Source: Pantoea endophytica (GTDB lineage: Bacteria; Pseudomonadota; Gammaproteobacteria; Enterobacterales; Enterobacteriaceae). Taken from it: DNA of 64,000 nucleotides. The DNA lies in assembly GCF_002858935.1 (NCBI RefSeq), contig NZ_PJRT01000009.1, positions 1-64,000 on the forward strand, written 5' to 3'. Both the position numbers and the translations under genes were made by a program. Shown piece after piece: positions 30,489-41,856 of the stretch (position 1 is the stretch's first letter; each line of letters opens with the position of its first letter). The notes beneath the pieces were generated by a model. It was given only the letters and a program-made list of their open reading frames with translations, had not been told where the DNA came from and did no database searches.

Positions 30489-31340
30489 TTAAGACTGTTT
30501 GGACATTGCAGCAACTTCTGCTGCGAAGTCAGCTTCAACTTTCTCAATGCCTTCGCCCACTTCGAAGCGGATGAAGTTGATGACGTCAGCGTTTTTCTCT
30601 TTCAACGCCTGGCCAACGGTTTTGCTTGGGTCGATAACGAAAGCCTGACCGGTCAGAGAAACTTCGCCGGTGAATTTCTTCATGCGGCCTTCAACCATTT
30701 TCTCTGCGATTTCTTTTGGCTTGCCAGACTGCATGGCGATATCCAGCTGGACCTGGTACTCTTTCTCAACCACGTCTGCAGACACGTCTTCTGGCTTAAC
30801 GAATTCTGGCTTGCTCGCAGCGATGTGCATAGCAACTTGCTTGCTCAGTTCTTCGTCAGCACCGGTGGTAGAAACAACCACACCGATACGTGCGCCATGC
30901 TGATAGCTGTTCAGCTCAGCGCCTTCCAGGATAGCAATACGACGGATGTTGATGTTCTCACCGATTTTCGTAACCAGCGCTACGCGTTCTTCTTCGAACT
31001 GCGCTTTCAGAACTTCCACATCGGTAACTTTGCCAGCGACAGCTGCATCCAGAACCTTGTCAGCGAACGCCTGGAAACCGCCATCTTTTGCAACGAAGTC
31101 GGTCTGGCAGTTTACTTCCAGGATCGCCGCGAAGCCGTCAGCGATTTTGGTTTTGATCACGCCATCAGCAGCAACGTTGCCTGCTTTCTTAGCAGCTTTG
31201 ATTGCGCCAGATTTGCGCATGTTCTCAATCGCCAGCTCGATGTCGCCGTTCGCTTCGGTCAGCGCTTTTTTGCAGTCCATCATGCCTGCGCCAGTACGCT
31301 CACGCAGTTCTTTTACCAATGCAGCGGTAATATCAGCCAT
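30489..31340 (-). CDS. tsf: Elongation factor Ts
   Basis: Nucleotide-exchange factor for EF-Tu. 283 aa: N-terminal UBA-like domain (1-55), the [10 protein letters not shown] motif that contacts EF-Tu near residues 77-86, core subdomains and coiled coil. The start is ATG 31340 (MADITAALV), matching E. coli; 11 upstream in-frame codons are not conserved. Second gene of the rpsB-tsf operon. Confidence 0.97.
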   Translation of the reverse strand: MADITAALVKELRERTGAGMMDCKKALTEANGDIELAIENMRKSGAIKAAKKAGNVAADGVIKTKIADGFAAILEVNCQTDFVAKDGGFQAFADKVLDAAVAGKVTDVEVLKAQFEEERVALVTKIGENINIRRIAILEGAELNSYQHGARIGVVVSTTGADEELSKQVAMHIAASKPEFVKPEDVSADVVEKEYQVQLDIAMQSGKPKEIAEKMVEGRMKKFTGEVSLTGQAFVIDPSKTVGQALKEKNADVINFIRFEVGEGIEKVEADFAAEVAAMSKQS

Positions 31341-31450
31341 TCCAGAATCCTCGATTCGTCTCTGTGTGCTCACACACTGTCAGAAACTTGTTGCGGAAAA
31401 TTTACTCTGCCCCGCTCGCTCTGTAGTGAGCGTGACAGACTTAGATAAAA

Positions 31451-31472
31451 TAAAGGGGCCTGAACGGCCCCC
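31451..31472 (-). terminator. Intercistronic attenuator between rpsB and tsf
   Basis: Minus strand hairpin GGGGCC / GGCCCC (31466-31471, 31455-31460), 5-nt loop, then TTTATTTTATC. E. coli has a partial terminator in this gap that lowers tsf relative to rpsB; position and structure agree. Confidence 0.7.
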
Positions 31473-31522
31473 TTAACAGATAACATCTGATGTCTAAGGG
31501 CTCTTAGAAAGAGCGAACCTTA

Positions 31523-32365
<843 letters not shown>

Positions 32366-32560
32366 CGTTTCCTGCCAGCCAAACGTCGGTGACAGAGAAT
32401 CGTCGGCGCGCTTTATACCACAATGCGCAGGAATACGCCAATAGTAGTTGAGCGCCGCAGGCGCAGACAATCGCCATTTGGCAGCCCTTTTGCTGGCTGC
32501 TAACATGACTGCCACAGAACTCATTATTGTCGAAAAATTCGACGATTGCGGATTAATTTA

Positions 32561-33355
32561 ATGGCTATTTCAATTAAAACCCCTGAAGAAATCGAAAAAA
32601 TGCGCGTGGCGGGCCGCCTTGCCGCTGAAGTGCTGGAGATGATTGCCCCGCACGTGGTGCCTGGCGTCACCACCGGTGAACTGGATCGTCTCTGCCACGA
32701 ACACATCACGCAGAAGCAGCAGGCGATTTCCGCCTGCCTCGGCTATCACGGCTTCCCGAAATCGGTGTGTATTTCGGTGAATGAAGTGGTATGTCACGGT
32801 ATTCCGAGCGACGATCGCGTGCTGAAGGATGGCGACGTGGTTAACGTCGATGTCACGGTGATCAAAGATGAGTATCACGGCGATACCTCAAAAATGTTCA
32901 TCGTCGGTAAAGCCACCATTCAGGGCGAGCGCCTGTGTCGCGTTACTCAGGAAAGTCTCTATATCGCGCTGCGTCTGGTGAAACCGGGTATTCGTCTGCG
33001 TGAACTGGGCCGCGCGATTCAGCAGTATGTCGAAGCACAGGATTTTTCGGTGGTGCGCGAGTATTGCGGTCACGGCATCGGCAAAGGCTTCCACGAAGAG
33101 CCGCAGGTACTGCATTACGACGCGGATGATAGCGGCGTGGTGTTGCAAGCAGGCATGACCTTCACCATCGAACCGATGGTCAATGCCGGTGATTACCGCA
33201 TCCGCACCATGAAGGATGGCTGGACCGTGAAAACCAAAGATCGCAGCTTGTCCGCGCAGTATGAGCATACTATTGTGGTGACAGAAAACGGCTGTGAGAT
33301 TCTGACGCTGCGTGAAGACGACACCCTTCCAGCGGTGCTTGAAAACGTCGCGTAA
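32561..33355 (+). CDS. map: Methionine aminopeptidase
   Basis: Type I enzyme removing N-terminal Met from nascent proteins. 264 aa; all five metal ligands are at the E. coli positions Asp97, Asp108, His171, Glu204 and Glu235, plus His79. The ATG at 32561 matches the E. coli N-terminus (MAISIKTPE); an ATG five codons upstream is not conserved. Divergent from rpsB; a terminator separates it from glnD. Confidence 0.97.
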   Translation: MAISIKTPEEIEKMRVAGRLAAEVLEMIAPHVVPGVTTGELDRLCHEHITQKQQAISACLGYHGFPKSVCISVNEVVCHGIPSDDRVLKDGDVVNVDVTVIKDEYHGDTSKMFIVGKATIQGERLCRVTQESLYIALRLVKPGIRLRELGRAIQQYVEAQDFSVVREYCGHGIGKGFHEEPQVLHYDADDSGVVLQAGMTFTIEPMVNAGDYRIRTMKDGWTVKTKDRSLSAQYEHTIVVTENGCEILTLREDDTLPAVLENVA

Positions 33356-33374
33356 TCATCTCGCTAACAGTACC

Positions 33375-33400
33375 AGGCCGGCTTATCGCTGGCCTTTTTT
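33375..33400 (+). terminator. map terminator
   Basis: Stem AGGCCGGC / GCTGGCCT (33375-33382, 33388-33395, one G-U pair), 5-nt loop, then a T run to 33400. It precedes the glnD ribosome site by about 14 nt. Confidence 0.85.
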
Positions 33401-33425
33401 ATGTGCGTAATGAAGAGGCATGTTG

Positions 33426-36080
33426 ATGAGTGGTAGCGTGACCGAAGCAGTACACAAAGGCCTGACCGATTCCCCCGCCAGCTGGCCCGATGACGCCCTG
33501 ACGCGCGACAAGCTCAAACACTATCTTGAGCAATTCCAGCAGCACCTGGGCATTGCATTTGATGCGGGCACCGATATTGAATCTCTGATTGATGCCCGCA
33601 CGCTGTTTATCGACCGCTTATTGCGTCGTCTGTGGCGCTTCTTTGGTTTCGACCAGATGAAGGAGATCGCACTGGTTGCCGTTGGCGGTTATGGTCGCGG
33701 CGAACTGCATCCGCTCTCCGATATTGATGTGCTGATCCTCAGCCGCCAGCCGCTGGACGACACAGCCGCGCAGCGCACCAGCGAGCTGCTAACGCTGATG
33801 TGGGATTTGAAGCTGGAAGTCGGGCACAGCGTACGTACGCTGGAAGAGTGCCTGCTGGAAGGCTTATCCGATCTTACGGTCGCCACCAACCTGATCGAAT
33901 CGCGCATGCTCACTGGCGATGTGGCGCTGTTTCTCGAACTGCAAAAGAACATCTTCAGCGATGGTTTCTGGCCGTCGTCGCGCTTCTTCGCCGCCAAAAT
34001 TGAAGAGCAACAGGAGCGCCACCAGCGCTATCACGGCACCAGCTACAACCTTGAACCGGATATCAAAAGCAGCCCCGGCGGCCTGCGCGACATACACACG
34101 CTGCAATGGGTGGCGCGTCGTCACTTTGGCGCCACCACCATGGATGAGATGGTTGGTTTCGGCTTTATCACCGAAGCGGAACGCAATGAAATCAACGAGT
34201 GTCAGGAATTTTTGTGGCGCATTCGCTTTGCGCTGCACTTAACGCTGCCACGCTATGACAATCGTCTGCTGTTTGATCGACAACTCACCGTCGCTCAACG
34301 CCTCAACTATCTAGGCGAAGTCAATGAGCCGGTTGAGCGCATGATGAAGGACTTCTACCGCGTCACGCGCCGTATCGGCGAACTCAATCAGATGCTGCTG
34401 CAGCTGTTCGATGAAGCGATTCTGGCGCTGTCGACCACTGAAAAACCGCGCAACATTGATGACGATTTCCAGATTCGCGGTGACCTCATCGACCTGCGCG
34501 ATCTCACGCTGTTTGAGCGGGAGCCGCAAGCCATCCTGCGTATGTTCTACGTGATGGTGCGTAACGAAAACATCAAAGGTATTTACTCCACCACGCTACG
34601 GCAGCTGCGCTATGCGCGTCGCCATTTGAAGCAGCCGCTGTGTCAGATTCCTGAAGCGCGTGAAACCTTTATGGCGATTCTGCGTCATCCTGGCGCGGTT
34701 AAGCGTGCGCTGGTGCCGATGCATCGTCACAGCGTGTTATGGGCCTATACGCCGCTGTGGGGCAACATCGTCGGTCAGATGCAGTTCGATCTGTTCCACG
34801 CTTACACGGTGGATGAGCACACCATCCGCGTGCTGCAGAAGCTGGAGAGTTTTGCCGACGAAGCCACGCGCCCGATGCATCCGCTGTGCGTTGAACTCTG
34901 GCCGCGCCTGCCACAGCCGGAACTGTTGCTGATGGCTGCGCTGCTGCACGATATCGCCAAAGGCCGCAACGGCGATCACTCCATTCTCGGCGCGCAGGAT
35001 GCGCTCGACTTTGCCGAACTACACGGACTGAACTCCCGCGAAACGCAGCTGGTTGCCTGGCTGGTACGCCATCATTTATTGATGTCAGTCACCGCGCAGC
35101 GCCGCGATATTCAGGATCCCACCGTGATTCAGCAATTCGCCGAAGTGATGCAGAACGAAAATCGCTTACGCTATCTGGCGTGCCTGACGGTTTCCGATAT
35201 CTGCGCCACCAATGAAAGCTTGTGGAACAGTTGGAAGCAGAGCCTGTTGCGCGAGCTGTTCTTCGCGACCGAAAAACAGCTGCGCCGCGGCATGGAAAAC
35301 AGCCCGGATCTGCGCGAGCGCGTGCGCCATCATCGTCTGCAAGCGCTGGCGCTGCTGCGGATGGAAAACCTCGACGAAGAGCGTTTGCACCATATCTGGA
35401 GCCGCTGCCGCGCCGACTATTTCCTGCGTCACACACCGAATCAGCTCGCCTGGCATGCGCGTCATTTAATTCATCACGATCTCAACAAACCGCTGGTGCT
35501 GGTCAGCCCGCAGGCCACGCGCGGCGGTACCGAGATCTTTATCTGGAGCCCGGATCGTCCGCACCTGTTTGCTGCGGTGGCCGGCGAGTTGGATCGCCGC
35601 AATCTCAGCGTGCATGATGCGCAGATCTTTACCAGTCGCGATGGCATGGCAATGGACACCTTTATTGTGCTGGAGCCGGATGGCAGCCCGCTGGCCGCCG
35701 ATCGCCATCCGCTGATCATTCAGGCGCTGGAACAAGCCATCACGCAAAACGAATGGGTTCCGCCGCGTACGCGTCGCCAGTCTGCGCGCCTCAAGCATTT
35801 CAGTGTCGATACCGAAGTCAATTTCCTGCCAACGCACACCGACCGCCGCAGTTATCTGGAATTGGTCGCGCTCGATCAGCCCGGCTTGCTGGCGCGCGTG
35901 GGTGAAGTGTTCGCCGATTTGGGCGTGTCGCTGCACGGCGCACGCATCAGTACGATTGGTGAACGGGTTGAGGATCTTTTCATCCTCGCCGATAGCGAGC
36001 GGCGTGCGCTTGGGGTGGAAATGCGCAATGTGTTGCAACAGAGGTTGACAGAGGCCCTTAATCCAAACGATAAAGTGTGA
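33426..36080 (+). CDS. glnD: PII uridylyltransferase/uridylyl-removing enzyme
   Basis: Primary nitrogen sensor: uridylylates PII proteins when glutamine is low and removes UMP when it is high. 884 aa: nucleotidyltransferase domain with [17 protein letters not shown] near residues 88-104, HD hydrolase domain with [12 protein letters not shown] near 515, and two C-terminal ACT domains (about 705-884) that sense glutamine. An ATG at 33420 is in frame, but AGAGG (33414-33418) is only 1 nt from it and an ideal 7 nt from the ATG at 33426. Confidence 0.95.
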   Translation: MSGSVTEAVHKGLTDSPASWPDDALTRDKLKHYLEQFQQHLGIAFDAGTDIESLIDARTLFIDRLLRRLWRFFGFDQMKEIALVAVGGYGRGELHPLSDIDVLILSRQPLDDTAAQRTSELLTLMWDLKLEVGHSVRTLEECLLEGLSDLTVATNLIESRMLTGDVALFLELQKNIFSDGFWPSSRFFAAKIEEQQERHQRYHGTSYNLEPDIKSSPGGLRDIHTLQWVARRHFGATTMDEMVGFGFITEAERNEINECQEFLWRIRFALHLTLPRYDNRLLFDRQLTVAQRLNYLGEVNEPVERMMKDFYRVTRRIGELNQMLLQLFDEAILALSTTEKPRNIDDDFQIRGDLIDLRDLTLFEREPQAILRMFYVMVRNENIKGIYSTTLRQLRYARRHLKQPLCQIPEARETFMAILRHPGAVKRALVPMHRHSVLWAYTPLWGNIVGQMQFDLFHAYTVDEHTIRVLQKLESFADEATRPMHPLCVELWPRLPQPELLLMAALLHDIAKGRNGDHSILGAQDALDFAELHGLNSRETQLVAWLVRHHLLMSVTAQRRDIQDPTVIQQFAEVMQNENRLRYLACLTVSDICATNESLWNSWKQSLLRELFFATEKQLRRGMENSPDLRERVRHHRLQALALLRMENLDEERLHHIWSRCRADYFLRHTPNQLAWHARHLIHHDLNKPLVLVSPQATRGGTEIFIWSPDRPHLFAAVAGELDRRNLSVHDAQIFTSRDGMAMDTFIVLEPDGSPLAADRHPLIIQALEQAITQNEWVPPRTRRQSARLKHFSVDTEVNFLPTHTDRRSYLELVALDQPGLLARVGEVFADLGVSLHGARISTIGERVEDLFILADSERRALGVEMRNVLQQRLTEALNPNDKV

Positions 36081-36109
36081 CCGCAATCGATTAATCAAAT
36101 TTATTTACC

Positions 36110-36130
36110 GTGCCAGTGCGATGCTGGCAC
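36110..36130. other. Hairpin between glnD and dapD
   Basis: Stem GTGCCAG / CTGGCAC (36110-36116, 36124-36130), 7-nt loop, no U tract, 27 bp before the dapD ATG. Possibly a weak terminator or stability element. Confidence 0.4.
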
Positions 36131-36156
36131 CCGTATTACAGACTTAGGAAATCATT

Positions 36157-36981
36157 ATGCAACAGTTACAGAGCGTTATCGAATCTGCCTTTGAGCGCCG
36201 CGCCGACATCACGCCATCTAGCGTAGACAGCGCGACCCGCGATGCTATCACCCAGGTTATTGGCCTGCTGGATAGCGGTGAACTGCGCGTGTCTGAAAAG
36301 ATCAACGGTGAGTGGGTAACGCATCAGTGGCTGAAGAAAGCAGTGCTGTTGTCGTTCCGCATCAACGACAATCAGGTCATGGAAGGTTCTGAAACCCGCT
36401 TCTACGACAAAGTGCCAATGAAGTTTGCTGGCTGGGATGAAGCGCGTTTTAAAAACGCCGGTTTCCGCGTTGTGCCACCTGCTGCCGTGCGTCAGGGCGC
36501 ATTCATCGCACGTAATACCGTGCTGATGCCTTCCTACGTCAACATCGGCGCTTACGTTGATGAAGGCACCATGGTTGATACCTGGGCGACTGTGGGTTCT
36601 TGCGCGCAGATCGGTAAAAACGTCCACCTGTCAGGCGGCGTGGGCATCGGTGGCGTGCTGGAGCCGCTGCAGGCTAACCCAACCATCATCGAAGATAACT
36701 GCTTCATTGGCGCACGTTCAGAAATCGTTGAAGGCGTGATCGTCGAAGAAGGTTCCGTGATCTCCATGGGCGTTTACATCGGCCAGAGCACCAAAATCTT
36801 TGACCGCGAAACCGGCGAAGTGCATTACGGCCGCGTACCTGCGGGTTCCGTGGTGGTTTCCGGTAATCTGCCGTCTAAAGATGGTAGCTACAGCCTGTAC
36901 TGCGCGGTAATCGTGAAGAAAGTTGACGCTAAAACGCTCAGCAAAACAGGCATTAACGAACTGCTGCGCAGCATCGACTGA
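36157..36981 (+). CDS. dapD: Tetrahydrodipicolinate N-succinyltransferase
   Basis: Succinylates tetrahydrodipicolinate in the diaminopimelate/lysine pathway, which supplies peptidoglycan cross-links. 274 aa, same as E. coli: N-terminal helical domain and a left-handed beta-helix (about 105-240) with hexapeptide repeats. Good AGGA ribosome site. The strong hairpin after the stop ends the transcript. Confidence 0.97.
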   Translation: MQQLQSVIESAFERRADITPSSVDSATRDAITQVIGLLDSGELRVSEKINGEWVTHQWLKKAVLLSFRINDNQVMEGSETRFYDKVPMKFAGWDEARFKNAGFRVVPPAAVRQGAFIARNTVLMPSYVNIGAYVDEGTMVDTWATVGSCAQIGKNVHLSGGVGIGGVLEPLQANPTIIEDNCFIGARSEIVEGVIVEEGSVISMGVYIGQSTKIFDRETGEVHYGRVPAGSVVVSGNLPSKDGSYSLYCAVIVKKVDAKTLSKTGINELLRSID

Positions 36982-37008
36982 GCTTCTCCTGCCTGAAGAT
37001 CTTCCCGA

Positions 37009-37038
37009 CGGGCCTGCGTACAGGCCCGTAATTATTTG
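37009..37038 (+). terminator. dapD terminator
   Basis: Perfect 8-bp stem CGGGCCTG / CAGGCCCG (37009-37016, 37021-37028) with a CGTA loop, followed by TAATTATTTG. Confidence 0.75.
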
Positions 37039-37274
37039 TTTACACTCCCGCCAGAATTACCTGTTTCGCGCCGCGAATTAACACGTGCGTTTATTTTTCA
37101 AACAGTTCATAATCCGCGCCAAGTTAACTCCGGTCGCGCACTGTTCATCCCGGTTTTTGTGTCTACAGTTGATTAAGTATGCCGTAAGCGTTCCGGTTGC
37201 CGCGTTTCTGCTGCATCCCGAATGATGATGATAGTCCTGCGCGCTCACCCACTCTTAGATGGAATATAAACGCT

Positions 37275-37667
37275 ATGTACGACAACCTGAAAAGCTTAGG
37301 TATCAGCAACCCTGACGACATCGACCGTTACAGCCTGCGTCAGGAAGCTAACAACGACATTCTTAAAATCTACTTCCGCAAAGACAAAGGTGAATTCTTT
37401 GCTAAAAGCGTGAAATTCAAATATCCACGTCAGCGCAAAACCGTTGTCGCCGATCACACCAGCCAGGGTTACAAAGAAGTGCAGGAAATCAGCCCGAACC
37501 TGCGTTATGTGATCGATGAACTGGACCAGATTTGCCAGCGCGACCAGGTTGAAGTGGATCTGAAGCGCAAAATTCTGGCGGATCTGCGCCATCTGGAAAG
37601 CGTGGTTTCGAACAAGATCGCTGAAATCGAATCAGACCTTGATCAGCTGACCCGCAACAACCGTTAA
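37275..37667 (+). CDS. yaeH: DUF3461 family protein YaeH
   Basis: Conserved cytoplasmic protein of unknown function, 130 aa (128 in E. coli) and nearly identical to YaeH through [17 protein letters not shown] and [14 protein letters not shown]. The C-terminal third is charged and helical. The ATG at 37275 is chosen by homology; an upstream in-frame start adds 26 unsupported residues. Own terminator downstream. In E. coli it lies between dapD and cdaR as here. Confidence 0.93.
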   Translation: MYDNLKSLGISNPDDIDRYSLRQEANNDILKIYFRKDKGEFFAKSVKFKYPRQRKTVVADHTSQGYKEVQEISPNLRYVIDELDQICQRDQVEVDLKRKILADLRHLESVVSNKIAEIESDLDQLTRNNR

Positions 37668-37685
37668 TTTCGCGCTTTAAATAAC

Positions 37686-37711
37686 AGGCCAGCCGATGCT
37701 GGCCTTTTTTT
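37686..37711 (+). terminator. yaeH terminator
   Basis: Perfect 8-bp stem AGGCCAGC / GCTGGCCT (37686-37693, 37698-37705), CGAT loop, seven-T run. The last two bases overlap the stop of the convergent lyase gene. Confidence 0.88.
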
Positions 37712-38936
37712 ATGGCTGCTGATAAGGCAGCGAAAGCAGCCAGGTATCACGCTGTGCCTGCCTCACCGCCCCACTCTTTTGATCTTTCCATTGCGTCTGC
37801 ATGATCCACTGTTGATAACGCGGCTGCTGCAGGCTGTTATCGGCCATTGAAAGCAGCGGAATGATGCGCTGGCTCACGCGATCACGATTTTTCCACGGCC
37901 AGAGTTTAGTGGCATCGCTGTACGGCGCCATCATGTCGAGCGCTGCCAGTAACGATCCGCCTGGCTGCTGGCTATGCCATAAATCGCCTAACCCTGCTTT
38001 ACCGGCTAGCTGCGCCAATGCGCTAAGCGCCTGCAGATTGAAGTAGCTGTAATGGAAGGATCGCGTGCGCGCTAACTCTGCGGGCTGGCTGCCATCGGCA
38101 CGAATTTGCAGCGCAATTTTATTGCGCGCCAACTCTACCATCGCTGTGACTGTCTCACGATCGCCCAGATACCACGCGATTCCCGCCACCTGCGTGCAAT
38201 ACCAACTGCCATGATTATTCACCGCCGCCGCTTCTTGCAGTGCTAGCGGATTGTGCCGCAGCCAGTGCAGATACTCGCTAAACCACTGCTGCATCGCTTG
38301 CTGATCGGCAGGCTGCCAACCGGGCGCATTGCGTAGCAAAGTCAGCGCATCCACCACGCGCGTGGCAAAGTAGCGCCCATCGAGCACGCCATCATGGCGG
38401 CCCGCGGATCGGCCCGGAATGCCTTGAGCAAAGTTAAGATTAGGGTGCATACGGCTGGTGGAATTGATAAACCAGTGACGCATCATCGCCAGCGCTTTGT
38501 CGGCATAACGTTGATTGCCAGATAAATACCAGGCCAGCGTCAGTGCCTGAAAATCGGCGGTAAAGCGCGCCAGCCGCACGCCATCACTTTGATCATTCTT
38601 ACTGGCAGGATTCACTTCGCCATCACGACGCTGCCACGGCAGGCCGTCGGCGCTGCTGGCGTCCGGCCACCAATAGGCGCTCAGGCTTAAATAATCCTGC
38701 TTCGAGCCGCTCGGCGGCATCATACCTTTATCGGTGACGCTGGGATTGGGGTGTTGCAGCGCGTTATCCGCTTGCTGTTTGAGCTGATGCCAGGCGTCGA
38801 GCGTTGGCGGCGCGGCCTGATGATGTGCCAGCTGCTGCTTAACTTTCTGCAGATCGTTTAACGAGAGAAAGGCCGGATCGTTAGCCACACTTAGCGCGCT
38901 ATACAACCACAGCAGCGCAATCCACAGGTTTCTCAT
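37710..38936 (-). CDS. Secreted alginate-lyase-family polysaccharide lyase
   Basis: 408-aa exported protein resembling the alginate lyase family (Pfam Alginate_lyase, PL5-like alpha/alpha toroid). Signal peptide ends at about residue 18 (SVA). Landmarks: SAYWWPD near residue 87, SRMHPNLNFAQGIPG near 160-175 and NNHGSWYC near 242-249, the Asn-His pair being the expected catalytic region. The uronate-containing substrate cannot be told from sequence. Its ATG shares one base with the cdaR stop (TAATG), so it is translationally coupled to a sugar-diacid regulator. Not at this E. coli locus. Confidence 0.85.
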   Translation of the reverse strand: MRNLWIALLWLYSALSVANDPAFLSLNDLQKVKQQLAHHQAAPPTLDAWHQLKQQADNALQHPNPSVTDKGMMPPSGSKQDYLSLSAYWWPDASSADGLPWQRRDGEVNPASKNDQSDGVRLARFTADFQALTLAWYLSGNQRYADKALAMMRHWFINSTSRMHPNLNFAQGIPGRSAGRHDGVLDGRYFATRVVDALTLLRNAPGWQPADQQAMQQWFSEYLHWLRHNPLALQEAAAVNNHGSWYCTQVAGIAWYLGDRETVTAMVELARNKIALQIRADGSQPAELARTRSFHYSYFNLQALSALAQLAGKAGLGDLWHSQQPGGSLLAALDMMAPYSDATKLWPWKNRDRVSQRIIPLLSMADNSLQQPRYQQWIMQTQWKDQKSGAVRQAQRDTWLLSLPYQQP

Positions 38937-40093
38937 TAACTTTGCTCATCCAGTTGAAGCGCCACGTACAGCAGCAAGCGATCGTCAAAATTGCCCAGAT
39001 CGAGCCCGGTAAGCTCGGAAATACGGTTGAGGCGATACTCCAGCGTGTTGCGATGAATGAATAGCGCGCGTGCCGTGGCGCTGGGTTGCACGTTGTGGCT
39101 GAACCACGCCACCAGCGTGCGTCGCAGCAAGCCATTGTTGTCCATGCTTTTCAGCTTTGCCAGCGGGCGTGCCAGTTCGTTGGCCTGCCAGCCGCCGCGT
39201 AAACTGTCGAGCAGCACCGGCAGCACCAGATCCTGATAAAAATAGCTGCGCTGTTCCGGCATGCGCTGTTTGCCCACCATCATGGTGGTACGCGCGGTGC
39301 GGTACGAACGTGCGATGCTGCCGGGACCGGTAAAGTAGTTGCCGAGCGCGATGCGCATTCGCACCTGGCCGGTCTCCTTCATGCGTTGCAGCAGTTGATC
39401 CACGCGACGACGATGATCGTCCTGATCGTAGCGGCCATGTACATTCAGTGCCGGTTTCAGCACCACCATTTCGGTGAGTGAAACAATCGCAATCAGGTTG
39501 TCGCGCTCTGGCGTGGTCAGCAGCGTTTGCAGCTGTTGCAGCTCGGACATGGCGCTATCAACGCCGAGCTGGCCGCTGTCCACTTCCACCACCGCCACCA
39601 CGCGCGGTTGATTGAGATCGATGCCGAGCCGCTGCGCCCATTCGCTGAGCGCTGGCGATAAGGTTTCGCTGCGCACCAGATTCAGCACCAGCTCTTCTCG
39701 CAAGCGGCTATCTTGCGCCAGCATGTGTAGCAAACGCGCCTGTTCCAGCATCATTTCGGCGGTCATACACACCAATTCGCCGTAGTGACGCAGCGTTGCC
39801 GGTTGGCCGGTCAAACCGATCACGCCGACGATATCGCCATCAATACGCAGCGGCAAATTGATGCCAGGACGCACGCCGTGCAGATGTTTTGCCACCGCTT
39901 CGTCGATGTCTACCACGCGCCCTTGTGACAGCACCAAAAGCGCGCCTTCGTGCAATTCGCCAATGCGTTCACGATCGCCACTGCCGATGATGCGACCACG
40001 CGCATCCATCACGTTGACATTGCTGTCAATAATTTGCATGGTGCGGGCAACAATATCCTGAGCCAGTCGCGCATCGAGATGATAGGTGGCCAT
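38936..40093 (-). CDS. cdaR: Sugar-diacid regulator CdaR
   Basis: Transcriptional activator that in E. coli (SdaR) responds to glycerate and controls glucarate/galactarate uptake and breakdown genes. 385 aa: N-terminal diacid-recognition domain (residues 2 to about 135), GGDEF-like middle, and a C-terminal PucR-type helix-turn-helix with HRNTLEYRLNRI. The start is ATG 40093 with CGGAG 7 nt upstream, giving the E. coli length; 24 upstream in-frame codons are not conserved. Coupled downstream to a lyase gene, where E. coli has yaeH/yaeI. Confidence 0.94.
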   Translation of the reverse strand: MATYHLDARLAQDIVARTMQIIDSNVNVMDARGRIIGSGDRERIGELHEGALLVLSQGRVVDIDEAVAKHLHGVRPGINLPLRIDGDIVGVIGLTGQPATLRHYGELVCMTAEMMLEQARLLHMLAQDSRLREELVLNLVRSETLSPALSEWAQRLGIDLNQPRVVAVVEVDSGQLGVDSAMSELQQLQTLLTTPERDNLIAIVSLTEMVVLKPALNVHGRYDQDDHRRRVDQLLQRMKETGQVRMRIALGNYFTGPGSIARSYRTARTTMMVGKQRMPEQRSYFYQDLVLPVLLDSLRGGWQANELARPLAKLKSMDNNGLLRRTLVAWFSHNVQPSATARALFIHRNTLEYRLNRISELTGLDLGNFDDRLLLYVALQLDEQS

Positions 40094-40232
40094 CAAACAC
40101 TCCGGAGATAAGGACGAACAGACAGAATACGCATCCGTTACGGCGCTGACATTGTGCAACTGCACATAGCCAGCGGGATTATGCGGGATTTGCGGTAAGC
40201 GTCACATTCAGTACCGGACATTTGCACAGACA

Positions 40233-40258
40233 CAAAAAAGGCGAGCCAAAGCTCGCCT
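40233..40258 (-). terminator. degP terminator
   Basis: Minus strand stem AGGCGAGC / GCTCGCCT (40251-40258, 40239-40246), 4-nt loop, followed by a six-U run. Ends degP transcription before cdaR. Confidence 0.9.
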
Positions 40259-40277
40259 GTTATCAACAACCTGAAAC

Positions 40278-41720
40278 TTACTGCATCAGCAGATACAGGC
40301 TGCTGTCACCGCGCTGTACGTTCAGTGCCAGCACCGAAGGTTTGGTGTCGAGCACTTTACGCAACTCGCCAAGATTAGCCACGGCTTGCTGGTTGACACC
40401 CAGAATCACGTCACCTTTCTTCAAGCCAATACGCGCCGCTGCGCTGCCAGGCTTGACGCTATCGACGCGCACGCCTTTCTGGCCGTTGGTATCAATATTG
40501 CTGAGATCGGCACCTTCAATACCGGTATAAATGGTGGCGGACTGCACTTTATCCTGCGAGCTCTGCTGCAGTTCAACGGTGACGTTCACCGGTTTGCCTT
40601 CGCGCAGCAGACCCAGCTGCAGCTTGGTACCGACCGGCAGCGAGCCGACTTCGGCACGCAGCGCTGCAAAGCTGGTCAGCGCTTTACCGTTCATCGACAC
40701 CACCACGTCACCCGCTTTCACGCCAGCTTTCGCCGCAGCAGAGTTCGGCAATACCTGGCTAACAAAGGCACCGCGCTGCGCATCAACTTTCATCGCTTTC
40801 GCCAGTTCTGAGTTCAGCTCGGTGCCCATAATGCCCAGCTCGCCGCGTTTCACCTGACCGTACTCCACCATCTGCGCGGTAAGGTTTTTCACCATTGAAC
40901 TTGGAATGGCAAAGCCGATACCGATGTTGCCGCCGTCCGGCGCCAGAATCGCGGTGTTAATCCCGATCAGCTCGCCGTTAAGGTTTACCAATGCGCCACC
41001 GGAGTTACCACGGTTAATCGCCGCATCGGTCTGGATGAAGTTTTCGTAATTTTCAACGTTCAGGCCGCTGCGGCCCAGCGCCGAAACAATCCCCGAAGTC
41101 ACCGTTTCGCCAAGGCCGTACGGGTTACCAATCGCCACGGTGTAATCACCGACGCGCAGGTTGTCGGAGTCGGCAATCTTAATTGCGGTGAGGTTTTTCG
41201 CATCCTGCAGCTGAATCAGCGCGATATCTGATTGTGGATCTTTACCGATCACTTTGGCGTCGTAACGACGTCCATCGCTGAGCTGCACCTGGATTTTGGT
41301 CGCGTTATCCACCACGTGGTTGTTGGTCACCACATAGCCTTTATCCGCGTTAATTACCACGCCGGAACCCAGCGCACGGAACTGCTGTTTCTGCGCGTTA
41401 GCACCGCCATCCGCGCCGCCGTCACCACCGCCGTTTTGACACATGGGTGAGCTTTGGAACGGTGAACCGTCCTGGCAGAACGGAGAATTATCACCAAAGA
41501 ATTGCTGGAACTGCTGCGGCATACGCGGCGTTTTAACCGTCGTCGAGCCTTCCACACTGATACTCACCACGGAAGGCATAACTTTTTCCAGCATGGGTGC
41601 CAGGCTTGGCAACTGCTGGCTGGAAGAAGAAGCGGTCTCTGCGGCAAATACACTCACAGGGCTCAACGTCGCCGCGCCGAAACTCAGCGCCAACGCCAGC
41701 ATAATTGTGTTTTTTTTCAT
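40278..41720 (-). CDS. degP: Periplasmic serine protease/chaperone DegP
   Basis: HtrA-family protease degrading misfolded envelope proteins. 480 aa: signal peptide cut after VFA (residue 26), trypsin-like domain with catalytic His in NNHVVDN, Asp in SDIALIQL and Ser in GNSGGAL, then two PDZ domains (about 285-375 and 390-480). The Q-linker-like loop after the signal is rich in Gly and Cys (FCQDG ... MCQNGGGDGG). Expressed from a sigma-E promoter seen upstream. Confidence 0.97.
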   Translation of the reverse strand: MKKNTIMLALALSFGAATLSPVSVFAAETASSSSQQLPSLAPMLEKVMPSVVSISVEGSTTVKTPRMPQQFQQFFGDNSPFCQDGSPFQSSPMCQNGGGDGGADGGANAQKQQFRALGSGVVINADKGYVVTNNHVVDNATKIQVQLSDGRRYDAKVIGKDPQSDIALIQLQDAKNLTAIKIADSDNLRVGDYTVAIGNPYGLGETVTSGIVSALGRSGLNVENYENFIQTDAAINRGNSGGALVNLNGELIGINTAILAPDGGNIGIGFAIPSSMVKNLTAQMVEYGQVKRGELGIMGTELNSELAKAMKVDAQRGAFVSQVLPNSAAAKAGVKAGDVVVSMNGKALTSFAALRAEVGSLPVGTKLQLGLLREGKPVNVTVELQQSSQDKVQSATIYTGIEGADLSNIDTNGQKGVRVDSVKPGSAAARIGLKKGDVILGVNQQAVANLGELRKVLDTKPSVLALNVQRGDSSLYLLMQ

Positions 41721-41773
41721 TTATCTGTGTCTCTCTAAGAATTACGGCCAGACCATTGCTGTGGTCGTGATGG

Positions 41774-41801
41774 TGAGATTAAGTTTTTAGCGCGAAGTTC
41801 C
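41774..41801 (-). promoter_or_regulatory. Sigma-E promoter of degP
   Basis: Minus strand -35 GGAACTT (41795-41801) and -10 TCTCA (41774-41778) with a 16-bp spacer, about 54 bp upstream of the degP ATG. This matches the sigma-E consensus (GGAACTT, TCTGA) except for one base, and E. coli degP has the same promoter type. Confidence 0.85.
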
Positions 41802-41856
41802 TAATAAAGTTTTAGGTAAAGGTAAAAAATTGTTCTTCATCTTTACAATTGTGCGC

